From Candidatus Nitrotoga sp. SPKER (GTDB lineage Bacteria > Pseudomonadota > Gammaproteobacteria > Burkholderiales > Gallionellaceae), in contig QFXG01000001.1 of the NCBI GenBank assembly GCA_003402285.1, forward strand, positions 174,981-238,980: DNA of 64,000 bases. The letters run 5' to 3'. The notes under the pieces were generated by a model that saw only the letters and a list, made by a program, of their open reading frames with translations, ran no database searches and was not told the origin of the DNA. Of the stretch, positions 39,955 through 47,797 are shown piece after piece (positions within the stretch are counted from its first letter, which is position 1; every line of letters starts with the position of its first letter). The position numbers were made by a program, and so were the translations under genes.

Positions 39955-41237
39955 GCCCCGCCTTTACTCTCAGCTGGGGAGTTGCCCCGATTTTGTCGCC
40001 TTTCACCGTGAGGTCTATCTCCTCGAGGTCTGTCGCCTCGAGGAGAGCCTTTGCTTTCGCCACTCTTCTCGCCAGGGAAATTTATCTCCACTTTTGCGCC
40101 CGGACGCAGCTTGTCCGCGCCATCGATTACTACTTTCTCGCCAGGAACTAAACCTTTCTCAACCGCCACAATATTGCCCGAAACCGGTCCAAGCACGACA
40201 GGTCGCATACTCACCGTTTTGCTCTCATCCACTACATATGAAAAGATTCCTTGCGTGCCACGCTGGGATGCTGAAGTCGGAATGACAATCACCCCATGGC
40301 GAGTTTCGATGCGCAAGTGAACATTGACAAACTGATTCGGGAAAAGAGCATTATCAGAATTGGCAAATTCAGCTTTCAGCTTGACAGTTCCTGTTGTTGC
40401 ATCAATCTGATTGTCAATTGTCAGCAACGTACCGATCGCCAATTTATTTTTATCATCACGATCCCAGGCTTCAACTGTCAGTTGTTGATTATCTTGAAGT
40501 TTGTTTATTACTGCAGCAAGATTGTCTGAGGGAATTGAGAAAATAACAGTAATTGGCTGAGTCTGAGTAATCACGACCAAACCAACAGTATCGGTGGCGC
40601 GAACCATATTACCGGTATCAACCAAGCGCAGCCCAAGACGACCAGCAATCGGTGCTGTAACGCGAGTAAAAGCAAGCTGTAGTTTGGCATTATCCACCAG
40701 AGCCCTATCCGTTTTCACTCCTCCCTCATACTGCCTTACTAGTGCTTCCTGCGCGTCAACCTGTTGCTTAGCGATAGAATCCTTCTCCAATAGACCGCGA
40801 TAACGAACCTGATCAAGCCGCGCATTAGCAAGTAACGCCTGATCCCGCATTAACTGCCCGTTCGCTTGATCAAGTTGCGATTGGAAAGAACGCGGGTCAA
40901 TTTCTGCAAGCAAATCTCCAATTTTTACGACTTGACCTTCACGGAAGGCAACCCGAACAAGCTGGCCGTCGACGCGCGGTTTAACTGTCACAGTGTTACG
41001 TGCGGTCACCGTACCCAATGCATTGATTACCACATCGATGTCACCTGTCCGAGCGATTGCAACCGTTACCGGCACAGGTCGGTTTGCACCATCCCTGCCA
41101 CTACCACGCCCCATTGGTGGCGTTTGCGTTTGGGTTGGCGCTTGCTGCTTTTCCTGCTTCCCGTTTAATAAAAAGAACGCAAGTATTCCAGCGATCACTA
41201 AAACCCCGATCGTAATCCAAATGGCTTTATTCTTCAT
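39951..41237 (-). CDS. mdtA: RND periplasmic adaptor (membrane fusion protein), MdtA-like
   Basis: 428 residues. A membrane anchor ([19 protein letters not shown]) is followed by a barrel-sandwich domain ([41 protein letters not shown]), a hairpin and a beta-barrel part ([18 protein letters not shown]). The C-terminal tail, about 40 residues, is rich in Gly, Arg, Pro and Asp, with repeated units RGDRP. It links the inner-membrane pump to the outer-membrane duct. It is first in the operon. Confidence 0.91.
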   Translation of the reverse strand: MKNKAIWITIGVLVIAGILAFFLLNGKQEKQQAPTQTQTPPMGRGSGRDGANRPVPVTVAIARTGDIDVVINALGTVTARNTVTVKPRVDGQLVRVAFREGQVVKIGDLLAEIDPRSFQSQLDQANGQLMRDQALLANARLDQVRYRGLLEKDSIAKQQVDAQEALVRQYEGGVKTDRALVDNAKLQLAFTRVTAPIAGRLGLRLVDTGNMVRATDTVGLVVITQTQPITVIFSIPSDNLAAVINKLQDNQQLTVEAWDRDDKNKLAIGTLLTIDNQIDATTGTVKLKAEFANSDNALFPNQFVNVHLRIETRHGVIVIPTSASQRGTQGIFSYVVDESKTVSMRPVVLGPVSGNIVAVEKGLVPGEKVVIDGADKLRPGAKVEINFPGEKSGESKGSPRGDRPRGDRPHGERRQNRGNSPAESKGGA

Positions 41238-41683
41238 TCCGTTTTCCTACCGTTAATTTGATGCAATTTTGGTCGTCTCTACTATAAATTTAACAGGAAA
41301 GCTTTCAACATACCCATTCAAATGTCGTAAGTGCTTGGGTTAACAGGATACGGATTTTAACGAACATTCAGACCAGCATGCCACTGTATCTTTTCAATTT
41401 ATCTGACCTGCCAAGATTTTTGAAAACATTGGATATAGACTAATATCTGCTTTTTATATGAATCACCTAGTTAATATACTTATTATATAGCATTGAGAAA
41501 ATAGAGAATATGATTGAACTGTAAGAAAAATATTCATTTTTAAGAAAAAATTTGTAACAATTTGTTTCACCCAAAGAACACCTACACAACTTTATTACAG
41601 TTCAAGCTAACGTTATCTTTGAATCGTGCTCACCATGGAAGATATCCATCACATTGTAGAAATACACTACAGGCCAACTTACC
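41238..41683. other. Intergenic region with one MITE-like element
   Basis: Holds the upstream region of the mdtABC-like operon and MITE-like copy A (41514-41605). I see no gene and no clear regulator site. The duplicated PepSY segment starts at 41684. Confidence 0.4.
41514..41605 (+). repeat. MITE-like element, copy A
   Basis: A 92-bp A+T-rich unit bounded by perfect 11-bp inverted ends, TTGAACTGTAA at the left and TTACAGTTCAA at the right. It is in direct orientation with copy B (42473-42563), about 85% alike by eye over the full unit. It encodes nothing. Ends and size resemble a miniature inverted-repeat element. I did not see a target duplication. Confidence 0.7.
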
Positions 41684-42422
41684 TGGAATCCCTTACATCA
41701 ACTCCTGCATGGCAAAACCGATCAACAAGGTAAGTGACGTTAAACCTATGCCGAAGCCAATCATGCGGCGGCGATTAAGTTGCGTCCACAATACGACACC
41801 CGTTAATGACAACAGGATTATGCTTCCCGCCAGAGTATCTGCGAGAAGAACCCAAGGTATGCCCACATTGTTACCTTTGTGCAGATTGTTCAATGTACCG
41901 AATATATTTTGGTCGCTACGCTTAACGGTCACGAAAGTGTTACCGACCCAATATTCCGCTTGCAGATTGGTTTGCGGTGAGCTGAATGTAGCCGACCAGC
42001 GTGCCGGTTGCTTTAAGGTTTTATCACCCCATGCCACGGGCTTGGCCGGGTCACTGCGCTCGCGCGAGGCAGGCCGATCAACCATTAATTCTTGTTGCAA
42101 CCAAGTTGCCATTGCTTTTGAATTGGTCGGCGCAGGGCTCGGTAACGGAATTTGCAGCGTGGTTTCTTGAACTTGCGCAGCCGGTATTTTGAGCACGGTG
42201 CGATGATTCAACAAGATTCCGGTCACGCCAAAGCATAAGCCTATAGCTGCACCCCAGAGCCCGATCCAGCCATGGGTCTTGCGCAGCCATTTTAAGAAAA
42301 CGGCACGTCGGGAACGAAGGTCGCGGTCTTTTGAATTAACCAGATCGTTATCAGCGCCATTGGCTGGGCTGACCTTGTGAGCGGTATTGAGTTGAACGAT
42401 TGTCGTCATTGAGATATTCCAG
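41684..42422 (-). repeat. Duplicated PepSY segment, copy 2
   Basis: 739 bp, near-identical to 20496-21234, offset by 21,188 bp in the same orientation. About eight base differences, of which six are in the gene and only one changes a residue. It sits 78 bp right of MITE-like copy A and 50 bp left of copy B. Confidence 0.95.
41693..42409 (-). CDS. PepSY-associated membrane protein, copy 2
   Basis: 238 residues, identical to the copy at 20505-21221 except one residue (RERSD here, RERSE there). Same three-helix layout and the same likely role. Here it has no siderophore receptor or hydroxylase beside it. The frame is intact, so it may be a working second dose of the protein, or a very recent copy that has had no time to decay. 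Its promoter, if any, would lie in or near MITE-like copy B. Confidence 0.82.
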   Translation of the reverse strand: MTTIVQLNTAHKVSPANGADNDLVNSKDRDLRSRRAVFLKWLRKTHGWIGLWGAAIGLCFGVTGILLNHRTVLKIPAAQVQETTLQIPLPSPAPTNSKAMATWLQQELMVDRPASRERSDPAKPVAWGDKTLKQPARWSATFSSPQTNLQAEYWVGNTFVTVKRSDQNIFGTLNNLHKGNNVGIPWVLLADTLAGSIILLSLTGVVLWTQLNRRRMIGFGIGLTSLTLLIGFAMQELM

Positions 42423-42472
42423 GTAAGACTTTATTTTGTCCCACCTGTTTGGCAGAAAAACAAATACTATGT

Positions 42473-42563
42473 TTGAACTGTAAGAGAAATATTTATTTCA
42501 AGGAAAAATTTGTAACAAATTGTTTCATCTTAAAGAACGCCTACACCATTCGTTACAGTTCAA
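42473..42563 (+). repeat. MITE-like element, copy B
   Basis: 91-bp relative of the unit at 41514-41605, with the same 11-bp inverted ends (42473-42483 and 42553-42563) and the same internal words such as TTTGTAACAA and AAAGAAC-CCTACAC. It lies upstream of PepSY copy 2 and next to a decayed piece of a third paralogue. Confidence 0.7.
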
Positions 42564-42576
42564 ACTTAATCATCCG

Positions 42577-42663
42577 CTATGGGCACATATGCCATTGCAA
42601 CCAGCTTGCCGTTGCTTTCCAACTAGCCGGCGCGGAGTAAGTAAGAGATTGCAACGTGATTCC
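42577..42663 (-). pseudogene. Decayed fragment of a third PepSY paralogue
   Basis: Read on the minus strand, a frame of 28 codons gives ITLQSLTYSAPASWKATASW followed by LQ. This lines up with the PepSY protein segment TTLQIPLPSPAPTNSKAMAT then WLQQ, matching at TLQ, S, AP, S, KA, A and WLQ. The DNA words TTGCAACCA-CTTGCC-TTGCTTT and GGCGC also agree. The rest of the gene is gone and the frame ends in a stop. It is much more diverged than the two full copies, so it is an older relative. Confidence 0.6.
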
Positions 42664-42721
42664 TTAAGTTTATACAGCCGATATTTTTAGTAAAATTCGA
42701 TGCCAACCTGGAGGATTAAAG

Positions 42722-42883
42722 GTGAATCGGATTTCCAACGAAAATAAGCTTGAACGGCTAAAGTTCAGCAAGAATCCTGATGCAATGCATGATGATCCAG
42801 ATGAAAGAAGTACAAGGACAAGATTAATGCAGGCTACAACATTTCCAGACAAGTGGGTTTATGTTGCCTTCCGTCGTCCATGA
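42722..42883 (+). CDS. Small hypothetical protein (53 residues)
   Basis: A GTG-started frame with GGAGG seven bases before it, one of the better ribosome sites in the window. The product is mostly polar and charged, with SNENKLERLKFSKNPDAM then HDDPDERSTRTRLMQATT and an end FPDKWVYVAFRRP. No membrane segment or Cys. I do not recognise it. It lies between the decayed PepSY piece and a long hairpin. Confidence 0.45.
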   Translation: MNRISNENKLERLKFSKNPDAMHDDPDERSTRTRLMQATTFPDKWVYVAFRRP

Positions 42884-42992
42884 ATAGAAAACCGACGGCA
42901 AGGCGCAAGAGTCTGCAATGCTTGCAAAGTAGAAAACATACCCAAACAAACAGCCATATACAATTATTTGTACAACTAAAGATGTAATCATT

Positions 42993-43046
42993 CAGGCCTG
43001 ATCTGACAGCTACCTAATTTTTAGGGTATCTGTCAGCTCAGGTCTG
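42993..43046. repeat. Long imperfect palindrome
   Basis: The arm CAGGCCTGATCTGACAGCTA (from 42993) pairs with the reverse of TATCTGTCAGCTCAGGTCTG (ending 43046). There are about three mismatches and one bulge over some 24 bp, with a small A+T loop. It sits between two gene ends facing each other (small ORF and PRC-barrel gene). It lacks a T-tract, so it may be a two-way terminator-like structure or a palindromic repeat. Confidence 0.6.
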
Positions 43047-43077
43047 AGCTAGTACATGTCAGATTAAGTTCAAATGA

Positions 43078-43449
43078 CTAGATTTCATTTTTCCAAGATG
43101 GATCCGCCACATCGGGCCAATTATCTTTATCGAATCCCGACGCATTTTCGAGTTGATCTTTCTTTACATTAAGTATGAAACGCTTGTTTGTCGTATCTAG
43201 TGTTAACGCACCCCATGGCACTGCGAAAAGTTTTTCTCCTATGCCGAGAATACCGCCATAGGACAAGACTGCATAAACGACTTTACCGCTCTCCATGTCC
43301 AGCATGATTTCCTTGATGTCACCCAGATCTTCCTCTATTTGATTATAGACATCATTTCCAATAAGTATATTTATCCCCATCAACTGGGAGCCAGGCTCAC
43401 CAACAATTTTTTTATTTATCTCATAAATATCATTATCTTGATAACTCAT
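43078..43449 (-). CDS. PRC-barrel domain protein
   Basis: 123 residues with a PRC-barrel core: GINILIGNDVYNQIEEDLGDIKEIMLDMESGKVVYAVLSYGGILGIGEKLFAVPWGALTL (about 24-84). Such soluble proteins are common in bacteria and often stress-linked; the fold is also in the rRNA factor RimM. The C-terminal tail contains NWPDVADPSWK. A CsbD-family gene lies just upstream, read the same way, a usual pairing for stress-response clusters (inference). Confidence 0.85.
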   Translation of the reverse strand: MSYQDNDIYEINKKIVGEPGSQLMGINILIGNDVYNQIEEDLGDIKEIMLDMESGKVVYAVLSYGGILGIGEKLFAVPWGALTLDTTNKRFILNVKKDQLENASGFDKDNWPDVADPSWKNEI

Positions 43450-43547
43450 AATCTGCCCTCCAGTAGAAATTTTTATTTAATGAATGTCTTTTGTTACTGT
43501 ACATTCACCCATTTAATATTGTTAATGCATTCTGCACATTAATCGCT

Positions 43548-43724
43548 TCAGCTGCTTTTCTTAAGATCATTTTTAAGATCACCAAAACCAGCTTGGGCTT
43601 TACCAATGTTCTTCTGAATCTTTCCTTTTACTTCCATATCTTTATCATCAGTGATTTTGCCAGTGACTTCCTTAACTTTACCTTTAATTTCTTCAATATG
43701 ACCTTTAACTTGATCTTTGTTCAT
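43548..43724 (-). CDS. CsbD-family stress protein
   Basis: 58 residues: begins MNKDQVKGHIEEIKGKVKEV, then TGKITDDKDMEVKGKIQKN and IGKAQAGFGDLKNDLKK. This is the CsbD/YjbJ pattern of Gly-Lys-rich amphipathic helix repeats. AGGAG stands six bases before the ATG. Function is not known beyond general stress induction in several bacteria. It precedes the PRC-barrel gene. Confidence 0.92.
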   Translation of the reverse strand: MNKDQVKGHIEEIKGKVKEVTGKITDDKDMEVKGKIQKNIGKAQAGFGDLKNDLKKSS

Positions 43725-44191
43725 GAAAATCTCCTAGAAATTGATTATCAACACACGGGAATATACCGGATCGATACTGCACGAAATATTAAATAAGGAC
43801 AGTGCGGTACCGTACTTAATTCAATATTTATACATGTTTCATGTATAAGCATCATAATCAGCACATTGAGTACCTTAATATATAGCCGCATTTACTCAGG
43901 AGGATCTAACTTCTGGATGACTATATCTTTGCTCATCACCCCAAAGGTTAGCCACTGCAAATCACATAAAACCAATTAAATGTTATAAAGTAATATGGTA
44001 GTGAGTACGTGTAACAACATCATGACATTTTAAGAAATGCATACTTATTACATCGATCAATCTAAAATTTTATCCTCATTAATGAAATACAATTAGATCA
44101 ATGTAATAAGAAGACTTATCAAATTGAATGGCCTCCAGTAATATCAAAAATTTAATTAAAGTTTCCCGTTAAGAACTCACAAGGAGATTGC
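43725..44191. other. Intergenic region between csbD and the AsnB-like gene
   Basis: 467 bp, A+T-rich. It contains a perfect 9-bp palindrome TTATACATG-TTT-CATGTATAA at 43828-43848, about 100 bp upstream of the CsbD gene, which could be an operator. No gene is supported. Confidence 0.4.
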
Positions 44192-46036
44192 ATGAAGGGA
44201 ATGTGTGGTTGGTTCGGTGGCAAGAAAGACTCTATGCTTGCTAAGGAAATAACCCATGCCATGGTAGATGCTATGACTGACAAAAAAAGCGACTCAATGC
44301 AGACGCTTTATGGTTATTTTGAGGGAATAGCAGCCTGGTCAAAAATTGACCAGGCAAGTTGCCATGAAGAAGGCCCGCTTAAGGTCGCTATTATTGGCAA
44401 TGTCTATTGGGGAAATGACGAATTAAATAAGTTTGCCCAAGAGCAAACCTCAGCGGCTGCAGTGGCTAAAGCCTACTCACTATCAGGAAAAAAATTTCTT
44501 GAAGATATGCATGGAGCTTTTTGCGTTGCTATTATTAATGCACAGGAAGGCACATCTCTCGTTGCTATTGATCGATTGGGTATTTACTCCATTTGCTATG
44601 CCGCACCATGTAACCATTTTATTTTCGCGACCAGCACGAATGGAGTGATCGCTCACCCGAATATGGAGCGAGTAATTGATCCTCAATCGATCTTTAATTA
44701 TTTATTTTTTCATTCAGTTCCCTCCCCTGGAAGTATCTATAAAAATGTACGCAAGCTACTGCCCGGGCAATATGCACAATTCCTAAATGGGGAAGTCGAA
44801 ACGAATTTTTATTGGCACCTGAAATATGCTGATTCGGGGCAAAGCCACTTTATGCAGCGCAAGGAAAATCTCAAAGCATTGTTACAACTTGCTCTGAAAA
44901 GATCAGTAACTGATAAGCAAGTAGGTGCCTTTCTAAGTGGTGGTACGGACAGCTCGACTATCGCAGGGTTGCTCGCTCAGTCACTGACTAAACCAGCAGA
45001 TACTTTTTCTATTGGATTTGCAGCCGAAGGTTACGATGAAATGGAGTTTGCACGGATCACGAGTAAGCATTTTGGCACTCACGCTCACGAGTACTATGTT
45101 ACGGCACAAGATGTCGTCGATACGATTCCATTAATTGCCAAAGCCTACGACGAGCCTTTTGGAAATGCATCGGCCATCCCTACGTATTGTTGTGCCAAAT
45201 TAGCCAAAGAACAAGGCATTCGACTGATGCTGGCAGGGGACGGAGGAGACGAAATTTTTGGCGGAAACGCGCGCTATGCCAAACAAAAAATATTCGAAGC
45301 TTATTCTCTCGTACCCGCAATGCTACGACATAATCTATTGGAACCTGTTATGTCTAGTATGCCAGGCATAGAAAATATCCCATTATTGAGAAAGTTAAAA
45401 AGCTATATCGCGCAGGCTCAAATTCCATTACCCGACCGGTTGGAAACTTATAATTTTTTACATCGCGCTTCGCCGAGCGAAATATTCACTGCTGATTTTC
45501 TGGCTCAAGTGAATCACCAAGAACCGACCACGCTGCTGCAAACCGAATACGGACGTACCGATTCCATTTCCGCTACCAATCGCCTCCTTAATCTGGATTT
45601 AAAATTTACTTTAGCGGACAACGATTTGCGTAAGGTTAACCGAATGTGTGAATTAGCGGGTGTAGCAGTTCATTACCCTCTTTTGGATGACGATATTGTC
45701 ACATTTGCAGCGCAACTTCCCCCATCTCTTAAAGTAAAAGGGTTGAAGCTAAGATACTTTTTCAAAGAAGCACTTAGAGATTTTTTACCTCAAGAGACTA
45801 TCACCAAAAACAAGCAAGGATTTGGTTTGCCTTTTGGCGTCTGGATGCAAACTTACCTCCCACTGCAAAAGCTAGCCTACGACAGTTTGAAATCGTTGCG
45901 AGGACGCGGTTATATCAAACCAGAATATCTTGATGCGTTAATAGAACAACACCGCTCAGGACATGCAGCTTATTACGGCGTTATGATTTGGGTACTGATG
46001 ATGCTGGAGCAATGGTTGCAGCATCATGAAAACTAG
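44192..46036 (+). CDS. Asparagine synthetase-like amidotransferase (AsnB family)
   Basis: 614 residues in two domains. The N-terminal glutaminase domain starts at MCGWFGG, with the catalytic Cys at residue 5 of this frame. The ATP-dependent synthetase domain has SGGTDSS at 249-255, then IGFAAEGYDEMEFARITSKHFGTHAHEYYV and LAGDGGDEIFGG. These domains normally take ammonia from glutamine and transfer it to an activated carboxylate. AGGAG supports the upstream ATG (44192), giving MKGMCG, although an ATG at 44201 would put Cys second as usual. The divergent glutaminase suggests a product other than plain asparagine. An MBOAT gene follows after 201 bp. Confidence 0.9.
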   Translation: MKGMCGWFGGKKDSMLAKEITHAMVDAMTDKKSDSMQTLYGYFEGIAAWSKIDQASCHEEGPLKVAIIGNVYWGNDELNKFAQEQTSAAAVAKAYSLSGKKFLEDMHGAFCVAIINAQEGTSLVAIDRLGIYSICYAAPCNHFIFATSTNGVIAHPNMERVIDPQSIFNYLFFHSVPSPGSIYKNVRKLLPGQYAQFLNGEVETNFYWHLKYADSGQSHFMQRKENLKALLQLALKRSVTDKQVGAFLSGGTDSSTIAGLLAQSLTKPADTFSIGFAAEGYDEMEFARITSKHFGTHAHEYYVTAQDVVDTIPLIAKAYDEPFGNASAIPTYCCAKLAKEQGIRLMLAGDGGDEIFGGNARYAKQKIFEAYSLVPAMLRHNLLEPVMSSMPGIENIPLLRKLKSYIAQAQIPLPDRLETYNFLHRASPSEIFTADFLAQVNHQEPTTLLQTEYGRTDSISATNRLLNLDLKFTLADNDLRKVNRMCELAGVAVHYPLLDDDIVTFAAQLPPSLKVKGLKLRYFFKEALRDFLPQETITKNKQGFGLPFGVWMQTYLPLQKLAYDSLKSLRGRGYIKPEYLDALIEQHRSGHAAYYGVMIWVLMMLEQWLQHHEN

Positions 46037-46237
46037 GGGATTTGCTCTACCCTTTCACAATTATGGCAGCCAGCCCTAAAAGACGGTTCTGTCGCATTAA
46101 GAGCGACGAATTAGAATCGATCATGCAGATTTGCTAAATGGCCGGTATGAAACGAGATGCCTGATTTTAAAAAGATATGACTCCCAGTAGATGGAATTTG
46201 GGTGTATGAAGATAAATAGCATTTCCTGATATTAACG

Positions 46238-47794
46238 ATGCTATTCAATTCCTATTCATTCCTGCTGTTGTTTTTGCCTGTGACGGCGATTGTTTTTTTC
46301 CGTTTAGGTGCCTATAGCCGACTGCTTGCCGCTGCTTGGTTGGGTGCCGTTTCCCTATTTTTTTATGGATATTGGAATCCTGCCTATGTAGGATTGCTTC
46401 TGGCTTCGATCTTTTTCAATTATGGGATAGGTTACGCTCTCGCCCGGGAACATGAGACGGATCGGAATCGACGTAAGAGTTTTATCCTAACGGCCGGTAT
46501 TGTTGCTGACTTGTTGCTATTGGGCTACTACAAGTACGCCAATTTCTTTCTTGATACGACCAACCGTATTTTAGATACGGGCTGGACTTCGCAGGACATA
46601 CTCTTGCCATTGGGTATTTCATTTTTCACTTTTACACAAATTGCTTTTTTGGTGGATGCTTGGTCGGGCAAAGCACGGGAATACAACTTCATCCACTACT
46701 TATTGTTTGTCACTTATTTCCCACATTTGATTGCCGGCCCGGTGCTGCATCATAAAGAAATGATGCCCCAATTCGCCCGCCCCGAGACATATCGTTTTTC
46801 CTGGGACAATATGACCATCGGTCTAACCATCTTCACGGTAGGCTTGTTCAAAAAATCTGTATTGGCCGATGGTGTATCGCCCTATGCTAATGTTGCCTTC
46901 CATGCTGCCGATATGGGAGAAAAACTGGATTTGCTGGCCTCATGGGGCGGTGCATTGGCTTATACCGTACAGTTGTACTTCGATTTTTCCGGCTATTCAG
47001 ACATGGCCATTGGGCTTTCAAGGATGTTTGGCATCGTGCTACCGCTGAATTTCAATTCGCCCTACAAGGCAACCAATATTATTGATTTTTGGCGCCGTTG
47101 GCATATGACCCTGTCACGTTTTTTGCGGGATTATCTATATATCCCCTTGGGAGGCAATCGCAAGGGACCTATGCGGCGGCAGATTAATCTGATGGTTACC
47201 ATGCTTTTGGGCGGTTTGTGGCATGGAGCGTCCTGGAATTTTGTATTATGGGGTGGACTGCACGGTTTGTATCTGGCGATCAATCACGGTTGGCGTTCCC
47301 TATGCAAAAAGTATTTTTCAGGTCTCGGAGATACGGGGATTTGGGGCAAGCTGATGGCATGGGCCTTTACTTTTATTGCCGTTGTAGTGGCATGGGTGTT
47401 CTTTCGCGCAACTACGCTTGAAGGTGCGTTGAACATGCTTTCCGGCATGATCGGATTGCATGGCATCAGTTTGCCGACAGTATTTCAGCCGAAGTTGGGT
47501 GGTGCAGCTGGCATACTGGAAAGTATGAACATACATTTTTCTCTTGGAGGGGGTAGCCGTTTCATACTTACTTGGGCATGGGTTATCTGCTTGTTAACCA
47601 TCACTCTGTTTCTGCCGAATACCCAGGAGCTAATGCGCCGCCATTCCCCTGGGCTCGATTTCGATCCATTAGCAGTCACAGCACGATTGGAATGGAGAAC
47701 AACCTTTGCTTGGGCGGTGGCGATGGCAATACTTGCAGTAGCTGGCGTACTTTCGCTGTCCCAGGCTACGCAATTCCTCTATTACCAGTTCTGA
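46238..47794 (+). CDS. MBOAT-family O-acyltransferase (AlgI-like)
   Basis: 518 residues with about ten or more membrane helices. It begins MLFNSYSFLLLFLPVTAIVFF, as AlgI-like proteins do, and has GISFFTFTQIAFLVDAW, FPHLIAGPVLHHKEMMPQF, DFSGYSDMAIGLSRMFGI and NSPYKATNIIDFWRRWHMTLSRFLRDYLYIPLGGNRKG. The catalytic His lies in LLGGLWHGASWNFVLWGGLHG. Such enzymes pass acyl groups across the membrane to a surface polymer. The next gene, an SGNH-like protein, would be the partner that places the acyl group. No strong ribosome site is seen. Confidence 0.93.
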   Translation: MLFNSYSFLLLFLPVTAIVFFRLGAYSRLLAAAWLGAVSLFFYGYWNPAYVGLLLASIFFNYGIGYALAREHETDRNRRKSFILTAGIVADLLLLGYYKYANFFLDTTNRILDTGWTSQDILLPLGISFFTFTQIAFLVDAWSGKAREYNFIHYLLFVTYFPHLIAGPVLHHKEMMPQFARPETYRFSWDNMTIGLTIFTVGLFKKSVLADGVSPYANVAFHAADMGEKLDLLASWGGALAYTVQLYFDFSGYSDMAIGLSRMFGIVLPLNFNSPYKATNIIDFWRRWHMTLSRFLRDYLYIPLGGNRKGPMRRQINLMVTMLLGGLWHGASWNFVLWGGLHGLYLAINHGWRSLCKKYFSGLGDTGIWGKLMAWAFTFIAVVVAWVFFRATTLEGALNMLSGMIGLHGISLPTVFQPKLGGAAGILESMNIHFSLGGGSRFILTWAWVICLLTITLFLPNTQELMRRHSPGLDFDPLAVTARLEWRTTFAWAVAMAILAVAGVLSLSQATQFLYYQF

Positions 47795-47797
47795 ATT

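Noticed and set aside
41562..42170. Plus-strand frame of 202 codons and its partner at 20521-20982
   Set aside because: Antisense to the two PepSY genes. The protein has no family features, and the frame is open in both copies only because the copies are nearly identical.
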